From the NCBI RefSeq assembly GCF_039521925.1, contig NZ_BAAACY010000059.1, positions 1 through 9,928 of the forward strand: a stretch of DNA of 9,928 bases. Direction: 5' to 3'. Under the pieces are notes generated by a model. That model did no database searches, had not been told where the DNA came from, and was given only the letters and a program-made list of their open reading frames with translations. Both the position numbers and the translations under genes were made by a program. This document shows positions 1-7,286 of this stretch, one piece after another; positions within the stretch are counted from its first letter, which is position 1, and each line of letters begins with the position of its first letter. Source of the stretch: Virgibacillus salarius. Lineage in GTDB: Bacteria > Bacillota > Bacilli > Bacillales > Amphibacillaceae.

Positions 1-951
1 GAATAAACGTGCGAGTATCCGTAGGATTTGGAAATACATCATAAGCTAATGTGTACTGGCCTTCGGTCGCTATTTGTACATTATAACCCGCCTTAAGTTG
101 GCCATTTTTCATATAGTCATCTTTCATTCTCATAAAAGTGGCATCATGATCCGTCTTAGAATAACTATTGCGGTTGCCAAAGATCTCCATATCATTTTGA
201 TATTTCTGTTTTCGAATTACATAGTCTTGGAATTGTTTACGGTATTGCTTGGGTTCTTTTCGCATAGAACGGAGTTGTTTGCGATCTTTTGCTTTTTCAC
301 TTTCCTCGATTTCTTGATCGTATTTCTTCACTTTTTCATCTAGTTTTTTACTACTTCATTGAGTTCTTCCGTTGAAATTTCATCAGAACTTTCTCTTTCT
401 ATTTCGGGGATAATTTCTTTTTCCAGTAGCTCCGCATACATTTGATTCGACTTCTCTATTAAATCGGAGCTGTATTTTTCAATGGATTTTTTCCATACAA
501 AAGTGAACTTATTGGCATTCGCTTCTAATTTCGTGCCGTCAATAAAAATGGCCTCTTCTTCAATTGCCTTCTCTTCAACAAGTTGACAGCGAAATAGGAC
601 AAAACATTGGCGTAGTAACTCTTTTACTTCGGGATGAACACGGAATCGATTGATGGTACGATAGCTTGGCTCATACCCCTGTGCTAACCACATCATCCGT
701 ACACTATCTTTAAGTAAGCCTTCTATTTTTCTGCCAGAAAAAACAGATTGGGTATAGGCACATAAGATAATCTTCATCATCATTCGAGGATGGTATGCAG
801 GACAACCTGTTTCGCGCAAAAATCCCACAAATGATTCTTCTGGGATATGTTCTACAATATGGTTCACTGCATAGGCGATATCATTTTCTTGTAATTTCAT
901 TTCAAAATCTAAAGGCAAAACGACTTGATTCATGGTATAATGTTTAAACAT
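1..951 (-). pseudogene. IS1182-family DDE transposase, frame-interrupted and partial
   Basis: This is a DDE transposase for cut-and-paste movement of the IS. The ATG at 951 has a GGAGG site a few bases upstream; an in-frame GTG at 960 overlaps that site and is less likely. The first frame gives 203 residues and stops at 340-342. It holds a DUF772-like N-terminal region (about residues 30-125) and the first catalytic Asp in FIDGTKLEANANK (D138). A lysine/glutamate-rich insertion follows. Reading continues in the -1 frame from the A-run at 344-349, starting LDEKVKKYDQEIEE, and runs open to base 1. This second part includes the conserved block KTDHDATFMRMKDDYMKNGQ, which carries the second acidic region. 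The interruption is either a one-base loss in an A7 run or a genuine frameshift site (A AAA AAC). The C-terminus with the final Glu is beyond the window. Confidence 0.8.
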
Positions 952-1032
952 AAGGGACACCTCCGGTTCTGTTTGGGTGTGATTACTTTAACTTTACCAG
1001 AAGGTATCCCTTTTGCGTACATAAATCTCAAA

Positions 1033-1072
1033 AAAAGTGGTACTCACCAAATTATTGGCGAGTACCACTTTT
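1033..1072 (-). terminator. 18-bp hairpin in the IS leader, terminator-like on the transposase strand
   Basis: The arms 1033-1050 and 1055-1072 pair over 18 bp with a four-base loop. On the plus strand one position is an A/C mismatch (1046/1059). On the minus strand the same position is a G-U pair, so the helix is complete only in RNA of the transposase sense. That RNA also has a run of T immediately after the stem. It lies between the IS end and the transposase start, where it could stop transcription entering from outside. This insulating role is inferred. Confidence 0.6.
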
Positions 1073-1124
1073 AATTTTACTGGGTTTTGTCCCAGCCCCA
1101 TTCTCTATTTCCTGTTCAATGTTG

Positions 1125-1133
1125 TGTTATAAT
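1125..1133 (+). promoter_or_regulatory. Extended -10 promoter of the regulator-hsd operon
   Basis: TGTTATAAT gives a perfect TATAAT at 1128-1133 preceded by the extended -10 TG at 1125-1126. No good -35 box is present at the expected distance (about 1105-1110), as is common for extended -10 promoters. It lies about 25 bp inside the unique sequence next to the IS end and about 40 bp before the regulator start. Confidence 0.6.
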
Positions 1134-1173
1134 ATATTTGACTTTATTTTACATAGCTATAGGAGGACTTTGG

Positions 1174-1371
1174 ATGATCATAAGCTATGATAAATTGTGG
1201 AAACTCTTGATTGACAAGAAAATGAATAAAACGGAGTTGAAGGAGCAGGCTGGAATTACCTACAACATATTAGCTCGCCTTGGAAAATGCCAACCTGTAA
1301 ACCTAGAAAGCTTATATAAAATTTGCAAGTGCCTCGAATGCGACATTGGAGACATATTGAATTTGAAATAG
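1174..1371 (+). CDS. Small Cro/CI-type helix-turn-helix regulator, probable controller of the hsd operon
   Basis: This 65-residue protein is nearly all DNA-binding domain. The start is the ATG at 1174, seven bases after AGGAGG (1161-1166). The frame is open back to 1087, but no upstream start has such a site. The pattern MNKTELKEQAGITYNILARL (residues 17-36) fits the helix-turn-helix of the YozG/Xre-like family, followed by NLESLYKICKCLECDIGDIL, the usual fourth and fifth helices. Proteins of this type commonly precede restriction-modification or toxin genes in Firmicutes. It ends 41 bp before hsdR with no terminator between, so it is probably cotranscribed. An autoregulatory or timing role, like the C proteins of type II systems, is inferred from position. 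Its operator is not established, although AGCTAT-containing sequences flank its ribosome binding site. Confidence 0.85.
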   Translation: MIISYDKLWKLLIDKKMNKTELKEQAGITYNILARLGKCQPVNLESLYKICKCLECDIGDILNLK

Positions 1372-1412
1372 AATAAGCGATTTCGCGAGAATAGTGTGAA
1401 GGGGCTGAGCTA

Positions 1413-3791
1413 ATGGGAAAGAGAAATTTATCTGAAGAAGATATCAAAGCTAGATATATCACACCGGCAATCACTGATGCAGGCTGGGACATAAATAAGC
1501 AAGTGCGACTTGAATATGCCTTTACGGCTGGTAGAATCATACTTCGTGGAAATGTTACTGCCAGAGGAAAAAAGAAAAGAGCGGACTATGTACTTTTTTA
1601 CAAAAATAACTTTCCTTTAGCAGTTATAGAAGCCAAAGATAATAATCATCCGGTAGGAGCAGGTTTGCAGCAAGGGATCGAATATGCGAAAGCACTAGAC
1701 ATATCCTATGTCTACGCTTCTAATGGCGATGCCTTTGTGGAGCAGAACTTGATTACTGGTGAGGTAAGAGAACTAAGACTTGAAGAGTTTCCATCGCCGA
1801 AAGAATTATACCAAAGATATTTAATTGATAAAAATATCAATGAGGCTGAGGAAAAGGTTATCCTAGAGCCTTATTATTATGTGCCTAATTATAAAACACC
1901 TAGATATTATCAAAGGGTCGCAATCAATAGAACAGTAGATGCGGTTGCCAAAGGACAAGAACGTGTGCTGTTAGTTAGTGCCACAGGTACCGGTAAAACC
2001 TTTATGACCTTCCAAATTATCTATAGGTTATGGAAATCTGGTTTAAAGAAAAGGATCCTTTTCTTAGCAGACCGCAATGTACTGGTTGACCAAACTATTT
2101 CTGGAGACTTCAAACCTTTTAGTGGAAAAATGACAAAGGTACAAAATAAAAATCTTGATAGTTCTTATGAAATCTATCTTGCATTATATCAACAACTTGT
2201 GGGTGATGATGGAGAAGAGACATTCCGTCAGTTCCAGCCGAACTTTTTTGATTTAATTGTGATAGATGAGTGCCACAGAGGGAGTGCAAAAGAAGAATCA
2301 GCCTGGAGAAAGGTTTTAGAGTATTTTTCATCGGCTACTCACATTGGTTGTACAGCAACACCAATAGAAACAAAAGAAGCCTCCAGCCAGACTTACTTTG
2401 GTGAGCCCATTTATGAGTACTCTTTAAAACAAGGAATAAATGATGGCTTCTTGGCGCCTTATAAAGTCATCAGAATTGGATTGGATCGAGATCTTGAAGG
2501 CTATCGACCGGAAGCAGGAAAGGTAGATAAATATGGATATGAAATTGAGGATCGAGAGTACAATGTAAAAGATTTTGAACGCTCTCTTGTGATTGATGAT
2601 CGAACACGAGTCATAGCATCTAAAATCACAGAGTTCTTAAAGAAAACCGATCGCTTTAGTAAAACAATCGTATTCTGTGTGGACATTGAACACGCCGAAC
2701 GTATGAGGCAAGCACTTATTAATGAAAATAAAGACTTGTATGCGGAAAATGATAAATACATCATGCGTATTACGGGAGATAATGATGAGGGAAAAGCACA
2801 GCTAGAATACTTTATTGATGAAGAAAGTGATTACCCGGTTATTGCAGTAACCAGTAAACTAATGACTACCGGTGTGGATGCGAAAATGTGTAAGTTGATT
2901 GTTTTGGAAAATAGCATCAACAGCATGACCGAATTTAAGCAGATTATTGGTCGTGGAACAAGACTTCTTGAAGAATACGGTAAGACCTACTTTAGCATTA
3001 TGGACTTTCGTAACTCCAGCCGACTCTTTGCTGACCCTGCATTTGATGGTAGACCGGAAGTGGTTATTGACCTTGATGGGAATGATCCCGTGGATGAACC
3101 AGAGCCGCCAACAGATGAAGGCGAAGAAGGCACTGGAGAAGATGCTGGTAATGATGGTGTCAAAGAAGATAATGGTAAGTATGGAACTGGAGACACACCA
3201 CCTTTTAATGATGAGGGTGATGATAAACCTCGTAAATATTATATAGGCGATGTTACTGTTAGAGTTCTTTCAGAGAGAGTCCAATATGTAGATAAGGATG
3301 GGAAGCTCATCACTGAAAGTCTGACTGACTACACAAAGAAAAATATCCTAGAGCAATATGCAAGGCTGGATGATTTCTTGAGAACTTGGACAGAAGCGGA
3401 GAAAAAACAAGCCATTATTGATGAATTACAAGACAGTGGTGTACTGCTAGATGCGGTCAGAGAAGAATTGGGCAAAACAGAAGTAGATGATTTTGATCTC
3501 ATTTGTCACTTGGCTTACGATAAACCACCGCTAACAAAAAAAGAGAGAGCGGATAATGTGAAGAAACGTAACTATCTGTACAAGTACTCTGATGTTGCCC
3601 AGCAAGTCATTGAAGCACTGCTTGATAAGTATGCCAATGATGGCATTAAAGAGATCGAAGATACAAAAGTACTTCAACTAAAGGAATTTGCTAAGATTGG
3701 TAGTCCAATGAAAATAGTCAAAGCCTTTGGTGGAAAAGAATCCTATCTAAAGGCAGTAAAAGAACTAGAGAATGAAATTTATTACGCATAA
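1413..3791 (+). CDS. hsdR: Type I restriction enzyme, endonuclease/translocase subunit HsdR
   Basis: HsdR drives ATP-dependent DNA translocation and cleavage of unmodified DNA when bound to HsdM and HsdS. The 792 residues fit the EcoAI/EcoEI (type IB) length. The N-terminal nuclease has D58 and E73-A-K75 in AVIEAKDNN, the PD-(D/E)XK core. The SF2 motor follows: Walker A SATGTGKT (189-196), DECH (285-288), CTATP (313-317), TTGVDAK (485-491) and QIIGRGTRL (510-518). A strongly acidic, Gly/Pro-rich linker spans about 553-605. It separates the motor from a C-terminal domain of the EcoEI_R_C kind that should contact the methylase core. The start at 1413 has AAGGGG eight bases upstream. No frameshift or lost catalytic residue is seen. 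It sits 41 bp after the regulator and 37 bp before hsdM, forming one operon. Confidence 0.96.
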   Translation: MGKRNLSEEDIKARYITPAITDAGWDINKQVRLEYAFTAGRIILRGNVTARGKKKRADYVLFYKNNFPLAVIEAKDNNHPVGAGLQQGIEYAKALDISYVYASNGDAFVEQNLITGEVRELRLEEFPSPKELYQRYLIDKNINEAEEKVILEPYYYVPNYKTPRYYQRVAINRTVDAVAKGQERVLLVSATGTGKTFMTFQIIYRLWKSGLKKRILFLADRNVLVDQTISGDFKPFSGKMTKVQNKNLDSSYEIYLALYQQLVGDDGEETFRQFQPNFFDLIVIDECHRGSAKEESAWRKVLEYFSSATHIGCTATPIETKEASSQTYFGEPIYEYSLKQGINDGFLAPYKVIRIGLDRDLEGYRPEAGKVDKYGYEIEDREYNVKDFERSLVIDDRTRVIASKITEFLKKTDRFSKTIVFCVDIEHAERMRQALINENKDLYAENDKYIMRITGDNDEGKAQLEYFIDEESDYPVIAVTSKLMTTGVDAKMCKLIVLENSINSMTEFKQIIGRGTRLLEEYGKTYFSIMDFRNSSRLFADPAFDGRPEVVIDLDGNDPVDEPEPPTDEGEEGTGEDAGNDGVKEDNGKYGTGDTPPFNDEGDDKPRKYYIGDVTVRVLSERVQYVDKDGKLITESLTDYTKKNILEQYARLDDFLRTWTEAEKKQAIIDELQDSGVLLDAVREELGKTEVDDFDLICHLAYDKPPLTKKERADNVKKRNYLYKYSDVAQQVIEALLDKYANDGIKEIEDTKVLQLKEFAKIGSPMKIVKAFGGKESYLKAVKELENEIYYA

Positions 3792-3828
3792 GTAAAACCA
3801 ACAATAGTAGACAAGGCAGGTATGAGTT

Positions 3829-5298
3829 ATGGCGATTAGTAATTTTGTAAAGAGAATTCAAGATGTTATGCGAAATGACTCGGGTGTTAATGGAGATGCC
3901 CAGAGAATTGAGCAAATCGTGTGGATTCTTTTCTTGAAAATATATGATGCAAAGGAAGAAGCATGGGAGCTCTATGATGACAATTATAAGTCCATCATTC
4001 CAGAAGGCTTAAAATGGAGAGATTGGGCAGTTGATCTAAAAGACGGTGAGGCACTTACGGGTGATGCTTTACTTGATTTTGTAAATAACAAACTATTTCC
4101 TACACTTAAGAATTTAGAAATTGATGAAGAAACACCGATGAGTCAAATCATTGTAAAATCCGCTTTTGAAGATGCCAACAACTATCAAAAAGATGGAGTA
4201 CTGCTTCGTCAGGTTATTAATATCATTGATGAGATCGACTTCACAGAATATAAAGAGCGCCATGAATTCGGTACAATCTATGAATCGTTCCTTAAGGACT
4301 TACAGAGTGCAGGAAATGCTGGTGAGTTTTATACACCAAGAGCTGTTACTGACTTTATGGTAGAAGTGGTGAAACCGGTATTAGGAGAAAAAGTCGGAGA
4401 TTTTGCCTGTGGTACCGGGGGCTTCTTGACATCTGCTTTATCTGCACTGGATAAACAAGTTGGTAACTCTCTTGAAAATAGACAAATCTATAACAAGTCT
4501 GTGTATGGAATTGAAAAGAAAGCATTGCCACATATGCTGTGTGTGACCAATATGCTGATTCATGATATAGATGATCCAAACATTCTTCATGGGAATGCAT
4601 TAGAAACAGACTATAAAGAGCTTCGTAAAATGGAGCCTTTCGATGTAGTTCTTATGAATCCGCCATACGGAGGAAGTGAGAAAGAAAGCGTAAAAATCAA
4701 CTTCCCAATGGAGCTAAGAAGTTCTGAAACAGCCGACTTATTCATGAATGTAATCATGTATCGATTGAAGAAGAACGGTCGAGCAGCAGTAATCATACCA
4801 GACGGATTCTTATTTGGTACAGATAATGCTAAATTCAACATCAAGAAAAAACTGTTCAGTGAATTTAATGTTCATACAGTAATAAGGATGCCTCATAGCG
4901 TATTTGCGCCTTATACATCTATTAGAACGAATATCTTGTTCTTTGATAATATCAAACCTACGGAGGAAACTTGGTTCTATCGTGTAGATATGCCAGAAGG
5001 CTATAAAAACTTCTCAAAGACCAGACCGATGAAGCTGGAACACTTCAATGAAGCCTTGGAATGGTGGGAAAACCGAGAAGAGATTAAAGTTGAAGGTTAT
5101 CCAAAAGCAAAGAAATATACCATTAATGAAATAGTACATCGGAGTTATAATATCGATCTTTGTGGCTTTCCTCACGAGGAAGAAGTTATTTTAGAGCCGA
5201 TGGACTTGATTCAAGAATATCAAGAAAAACGAGCTTCTCTTAATGCTGAAATTGACCATGTGCTAGAGCAGATTACTTCTAAGCTCGGAGGTAAGTAA
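3829..5298 (+). CDS. hsdM: Type I restriction-modification DNA methyltransferase subunit HsdM
   Basis: HsdM transfers methyl groups from S-adenosylmethionine to N6 of adenine at sites chosen by HsdS. Two HsdM copies with one HsdS make the methylase, and they are also required for restriction. The 489 residues match the family. An N-terminal helical domain (about 1-155) leads to FYTP (167-170), the SAM-binding motif I DFACGTGGF (191-199) and the catalytic motif IV NPPY (277-280), typical of gamma-class N6-adenine enzymes. The C-terminal part (about 440-489) is helical and would contact HsdS. The ATG at 3829 has only a weak CAGG/AAGG site upstream, which fits translation linked to the preceding hsdR 37 bp away. 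Its last codons contain the ribosome binding site of hsdS. It looks intact. Confidence 0.96.
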   Translation: MAISNFVKRIQDVMRNDSGVNGDAQRIEQIVWILFLKIYDAKEEAWELYDDNYKSIIPEGLKWRDWAVDLKDGEALTGDALLDFVNNKLFPTLKNLEIDEETPMSQIIVKSAFEDANNYQKDGVLLRQVINIIDEIDFTEYKERHEFGTIYESFLKDLQSAGNAGEFYTPRAVTDFMVEVVKPVLGEKVGDFACGTGGFLTSALSALDKQVGNSLENRQIYNKSVYGIEKKALPHMLCVTNMLIHDIDDPNILHGNALETDYKELRKMEPFDVVLMNPPYGGSEKESVKINFPMELRSSETADLFMNVIMYRLKKNGRAAVIIPDGFLFGTDNAKFNIKKKLFSEFNVHTVIRMPHSVFAPYTSIRTNILFFDNIKPTEETWFYRVDMPEGYKNFSKTRPMKLEHFNEALEWWENREEIKVEGYPKAKKYTINEIVHRSYNIDLCGFPHEEEVILEPMDLIQEYQEKRASLNAEIDHVLEQITSKLGGK

Positions 5299-5299
5299 G

Positions 5300-6742
5300 A
5301 TGAATGCACAGGATCTAAAAAATAGCATTTTTCAATTAGCAATCCAAGGAAAGCTTGTAGAACAGCGAGAGGAAGAAGGTGCTGTAAAAGAACTACTTGA
5401 GCAGGTAAAAGCAGAAAAAGAACAGCTAATTAAAGAAGGGAAGATTAAAAAAGAAAAGAAACTTCAGGAGATAAAACAGGATGAGATACCATTTGATATA
5501 CCTGATAGTTGGAAGTGGATGAGATTAGGAGATGTCCTTGAGATTGCAAGAGGGGGATCCCCAAGACCGATAAAATCATTTTTAACTGATTCTGATGATG
5601 GTATTAATTGGATTAAAATAGGGGATACCGACAAAGGTGGAAAGTTTATTAATCAGACCAATGAAAAGATTATAAAAGAAGGTCTTAAAAAAAGTAGGTA
5701 TGTGAGAAAAGGAGATTTCCTTTTAAGTAATTCAATGAGTTTTGGTAGACCATACATTTTAAATATTGACGGATGTATACATGATGGTTGGTTAGTATTA
5801 AGTCAATTTATTGAAATCTTTAACAAAGAATTTCTATACTATTTACTTAGTTCTCGCATGGTATTTAATCAATTTTCTTCGAGAGTATCGGGTGCTGTTG
5901 TTAATAATTTGAATTCTGACAAAGTTAGAATTACCTTAGTACCCACCCCACCACTAGCAGAACAAAAGCGTATCGTATCAAAGATAGAAGAACTAATGCC
6001 TTATGTGGAGAAATACGATAAAGCCTATTCTGAGGTCGAGGAGCTTAATAAGAAGTCCCCGGAGGATATGCAAAAATCTATTGTACAATATGCGATCCAA
6101 GGGAAGTTGGTTGAACATCGAGAAGAAGAGGGTACTGCTAAAGAGCTATATCAGCAGATTCAAGAAAAAAAGAAAAAGCTGATTAAGGAAAACAAGATTA
6201 AAAAGACAAAGGCACTTCCAGACATCACTGAAGAGAAGATACCATTTGATATACCAGAGAGTTGGAAATGGGTTAGATTAGGTAATGTTATACATTTGAC
6301 TTCTGGTCAAGATATGACATCAAGTAAATACAACGACATTTCAAATGGAATACCGTATTTAACAGGTGCCAGTAACATTCATGATGGAGAAATAATAATT
6401 AATAGGTGGACGCAGGAACCTAAAGCTATAGCTCTCAAAGGAGATATTTTATTAACTTGTAAAGGTACAGTAGGTAAGACTGTAATCCTTGGTGAAGAAA
6501 AGGTGCACATAGCAAGGCAAATTATGTCTATAAGAACAATAGAAATAGATGCTAAATTCATGCAATATTTTATTAAAAGCTATGTGAATATTTTAAAAGC
6601 AAAAGCAAAAAGTATGATCCCAGGAATAGAACGAAAAGATGTATTAGAAGCACCGCTTCCACTCCCACCACTAGAAGAACAAAAAAGAATCGTGGAGAAG
6701 ATAGAAGAACTACTTCCTTACACAAAACAACTAATCAAGTAA
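5300..6742 (+). CDS. hsdS: Type I restriction-modification specificity subunit HsdS
   Basis: HsdS sets the split DNA target recognised by the complex. The 480 residues form two similar halves. A conserved segment at 6-73, including AIQGKLVE and IPFDIP-SWKW, recurs at 257-324. The segment PPLAEQKRIVSKIEELMPY (217-235) recurs at 456-474. Between them lie two target-recognition domains, about 74-216 and 325-455. These differ from each other, as expected for recognising two different half-sites. The second half is about 12 residues shorter. The ATG at 5300 begins one base after the hsdM stop, with GGAGG (5287-5291) eight bases upstream, so translation is coupled. Both halves are complete, so a bipartite target is expected, but its sequence cannot be read from the protein. 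No recombinase or spare hsdS half-gene is present in the window. Confidence 0.95.
   Translation: MNAQDLKNSIFQLAIQGKLVEQREEEGAVKELLEQVKAEKEQLIKEGKIKKEKKLQEIKQDEIPFDIPDSWKWMRLGDVLEIARGGSPRPIKSFLTDSDDGINWIKIGDTDKGGKFINQTNEKIIKEGLKKSRYVRKGDFLLSNSMSFGRPYILNIDGCIHDGWLVLSQFIEIFNKEFLYYLLSSRMVFNQFSSRVSGAVVNNLNSDKVRITLVPTPPLAEQKRIVSKIEELMPYVEKYDKAYSEVEELNKKSPEDMQKSIVQYAIQGKLVEHREEEGTAKELYQQIQEKKKKLIKENKIKKTKALPDITEEKIPFDIPESWKWVRLGNVIHLTSGQDMTSSKYNDISNGIPYLTGASNIHDGEIIINRWTQEPKAIALKGDILLTCKGTVGKTVILGEEKVHIARQIMSIRTIEIDAKFMQYFIKSYVNILKAKAKSMIPGIERKDVLEAPLPLPPLEEQKRIVEKIEELLPYTKQLIK
5315..5518 (+). repeat. hsdS internal duplication, copy 1
   Basis: This segment encodes HsdS residues 6-73 and is matched by 6068-6271 at an offset of 753 bp. 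DNA identity remains high in patches. AGATACCATTTGATATACC, for example, is identical at 5484-5502 and 6237-6255. The conserved protein repeat forms the symmetric framework on which HsdM subunits dock. The DNA identity could also support recombination between halves. Confidence 0.85.
6068..6271 (+). repeat. hsdS internal duplication, copy 2
   Basis: This encodes HsdS residues 257-324 and pairs with 5315-5518 in the same orientation. It includes an A7 run near 6164-6170, a place where slippage could change the frame, though the frame is intact here. Confidence 0.85.
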
Positions 6743-6753
6743 GATGGTTTTAA

Positions 6754-6864
6754 TACCCAAAGGGTGGTCAAATCTCTACACCTTTCAAAATAACTACCTT
6801 GTCCGGATCACACGGGAAAAATCCCATAATTTCTATAGGGGGTATTCCTAAAACGCCAAAATAA
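6754..6864 (+). pseudogene. Possible C-terminal remnant of an unidentified gene
   Basis: A plus-strand frame opens just after an in-frame stop at 6751-6753 and runs 36 codons to a TAA at 6862-6864. It has no ATG. The encoded peptide looks protein-like, with stretches such as TPFKITTLSGSHGKNP and IISIGGIPKTPK, and its stop touches the hairpin at 6865. That is the usual arrangement of a gene tail with its terminator. I do not recognise the family. A 36-codon open frame can arise by chance, so this is a tentative call. If real, it is the end of a gene whose front was removed when the hsd operon arrived. Confidence 0.3.
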
Positions 6865-6916
6865 AGCCACATAGCCTTGTAAACCATGATATAAAATGGT
6901 TTCGGGTTATGTGGCT
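6865..6916 (+). terminator. Long hairpin after hsdS, likely bidirectional terminator
   Basis: The outer arms AGCCACATAGCC (6865-6876) and GGTTATGTGGCT (6905-6916) pair over 12 bp with one G-T pair. After a small internal loop, AAACCAT (6881-6887) pairs with ATGGTTT (6896-6902). ATTTTA follows on the plus strand, and TTTATTTTGG on the minus strand. It is the first strong hairpin downstream of the hsd operon and probably ends that transcript. Confidence 0.65.
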
Positions 6917-7224
6917 ATTTTACTTGATTTAAAAGTATAAATTTGCAATAAATAGCTTGTTAATACCTAGTTTAAGACTAAAATTAGCTCATAAAATACT
7001 ATAATAAACTTGAATAAAAAATAATAACTACACTACAAAAGTTTCCTGTTGTATTTATGAAGATGTTGAATTGAGGCTATTTTTACGTTTCCCCTTCGCA
7101 CAATAAAAACCATTTTACACAAATTTTACACATTACTCGTAGAAAACCTTGTACTATCAATGCTTTAAGACCTATATCGACCCCGACCACCGGTATGATA
7201 AAACGGGAAAAGCCTTTAAGTCAA
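6917..7224. other. AT-rich intergenic stretch with no recognisable gene
   Basis: No credible coding frame is present. The stretch holds many A/T runs and a tandem 9-bp repeat at 7113-7132. A TATAAT at 7000-7005 has no good -35 box. Sequence character changes from very AT-rich (6920-7080) to more mixed (7085-7225), which suggests a junction of segments with different histories. Confidence 0.5.
7113..7132 (+). repeat. Two tandem copies of TTTTACACA, 11-bp spacing
   Basis: TTTTACACA occurs at 7113-7121 and again at 7124-7132, separated by AA. The 11-bp period is close to one helical turn, so a protein could bind both copies on one face. Repressor or recombinase arm-type sites look like this, but nothing here identifies the binder. 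Confidence 0.5.
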
Positions 7225-7255
7225 GGGTTCTCACATTTAGTGAGAACTCTTTTTT
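7225..7255 (+). terminator. Intrinsic terminator without an assignable gene
   Basis: GGGTTCTCAC (7225-7234) pairs with GTGAGAACTC (7240-7249) over ten positions with one G-T pair and an ATTTA loop. Six T follow. This is a textbook plus-strand terminator. It lies about 480 bp beyond hsdS and beyond another hairpin, so no intact gene in the window obviously needs it. It may be left from a lost gene, or may shield dus from upstream transcription. Confidence 0.8.
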
Positions 7256-7286
7256 GTACCCATATCGCACAATTTAGGTAGAAAAA

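Larger units (their letters stand above)
1..1099 (-). mobile_element. IS1182-family insertion sequence, 5' part, cut by the window edge
   Basis: The element contains an IS1182-type transposase read leftwards. It appears to end on the right at about 1099, where the minus strand begins with GGGGCTGGGACAAAACCC. I recognise this as the usual terminal sequence of IS1182-like elements in Bacilli, but that is from memory. The other end, the C-terminal part of the transposase and any target duplication lie outside the window, so the exact boundary cannot be proven here. The regulator and type I restriction operon start immediately to the right. Confidence 0.75.

Noticed and set aside
1..1100. A complete, active insertion sequence
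   Set aside because: Only one end is visible, the transposase frame is broken, and its C-terminus lies off the window.
2987..3196. Minus-strand Ser/Pro-rich frame opposite hsdR
   Set aside because: It is the mirror of the acidic Gly/Glu-rich HsdR linker and has no ribosome binding site of its own.
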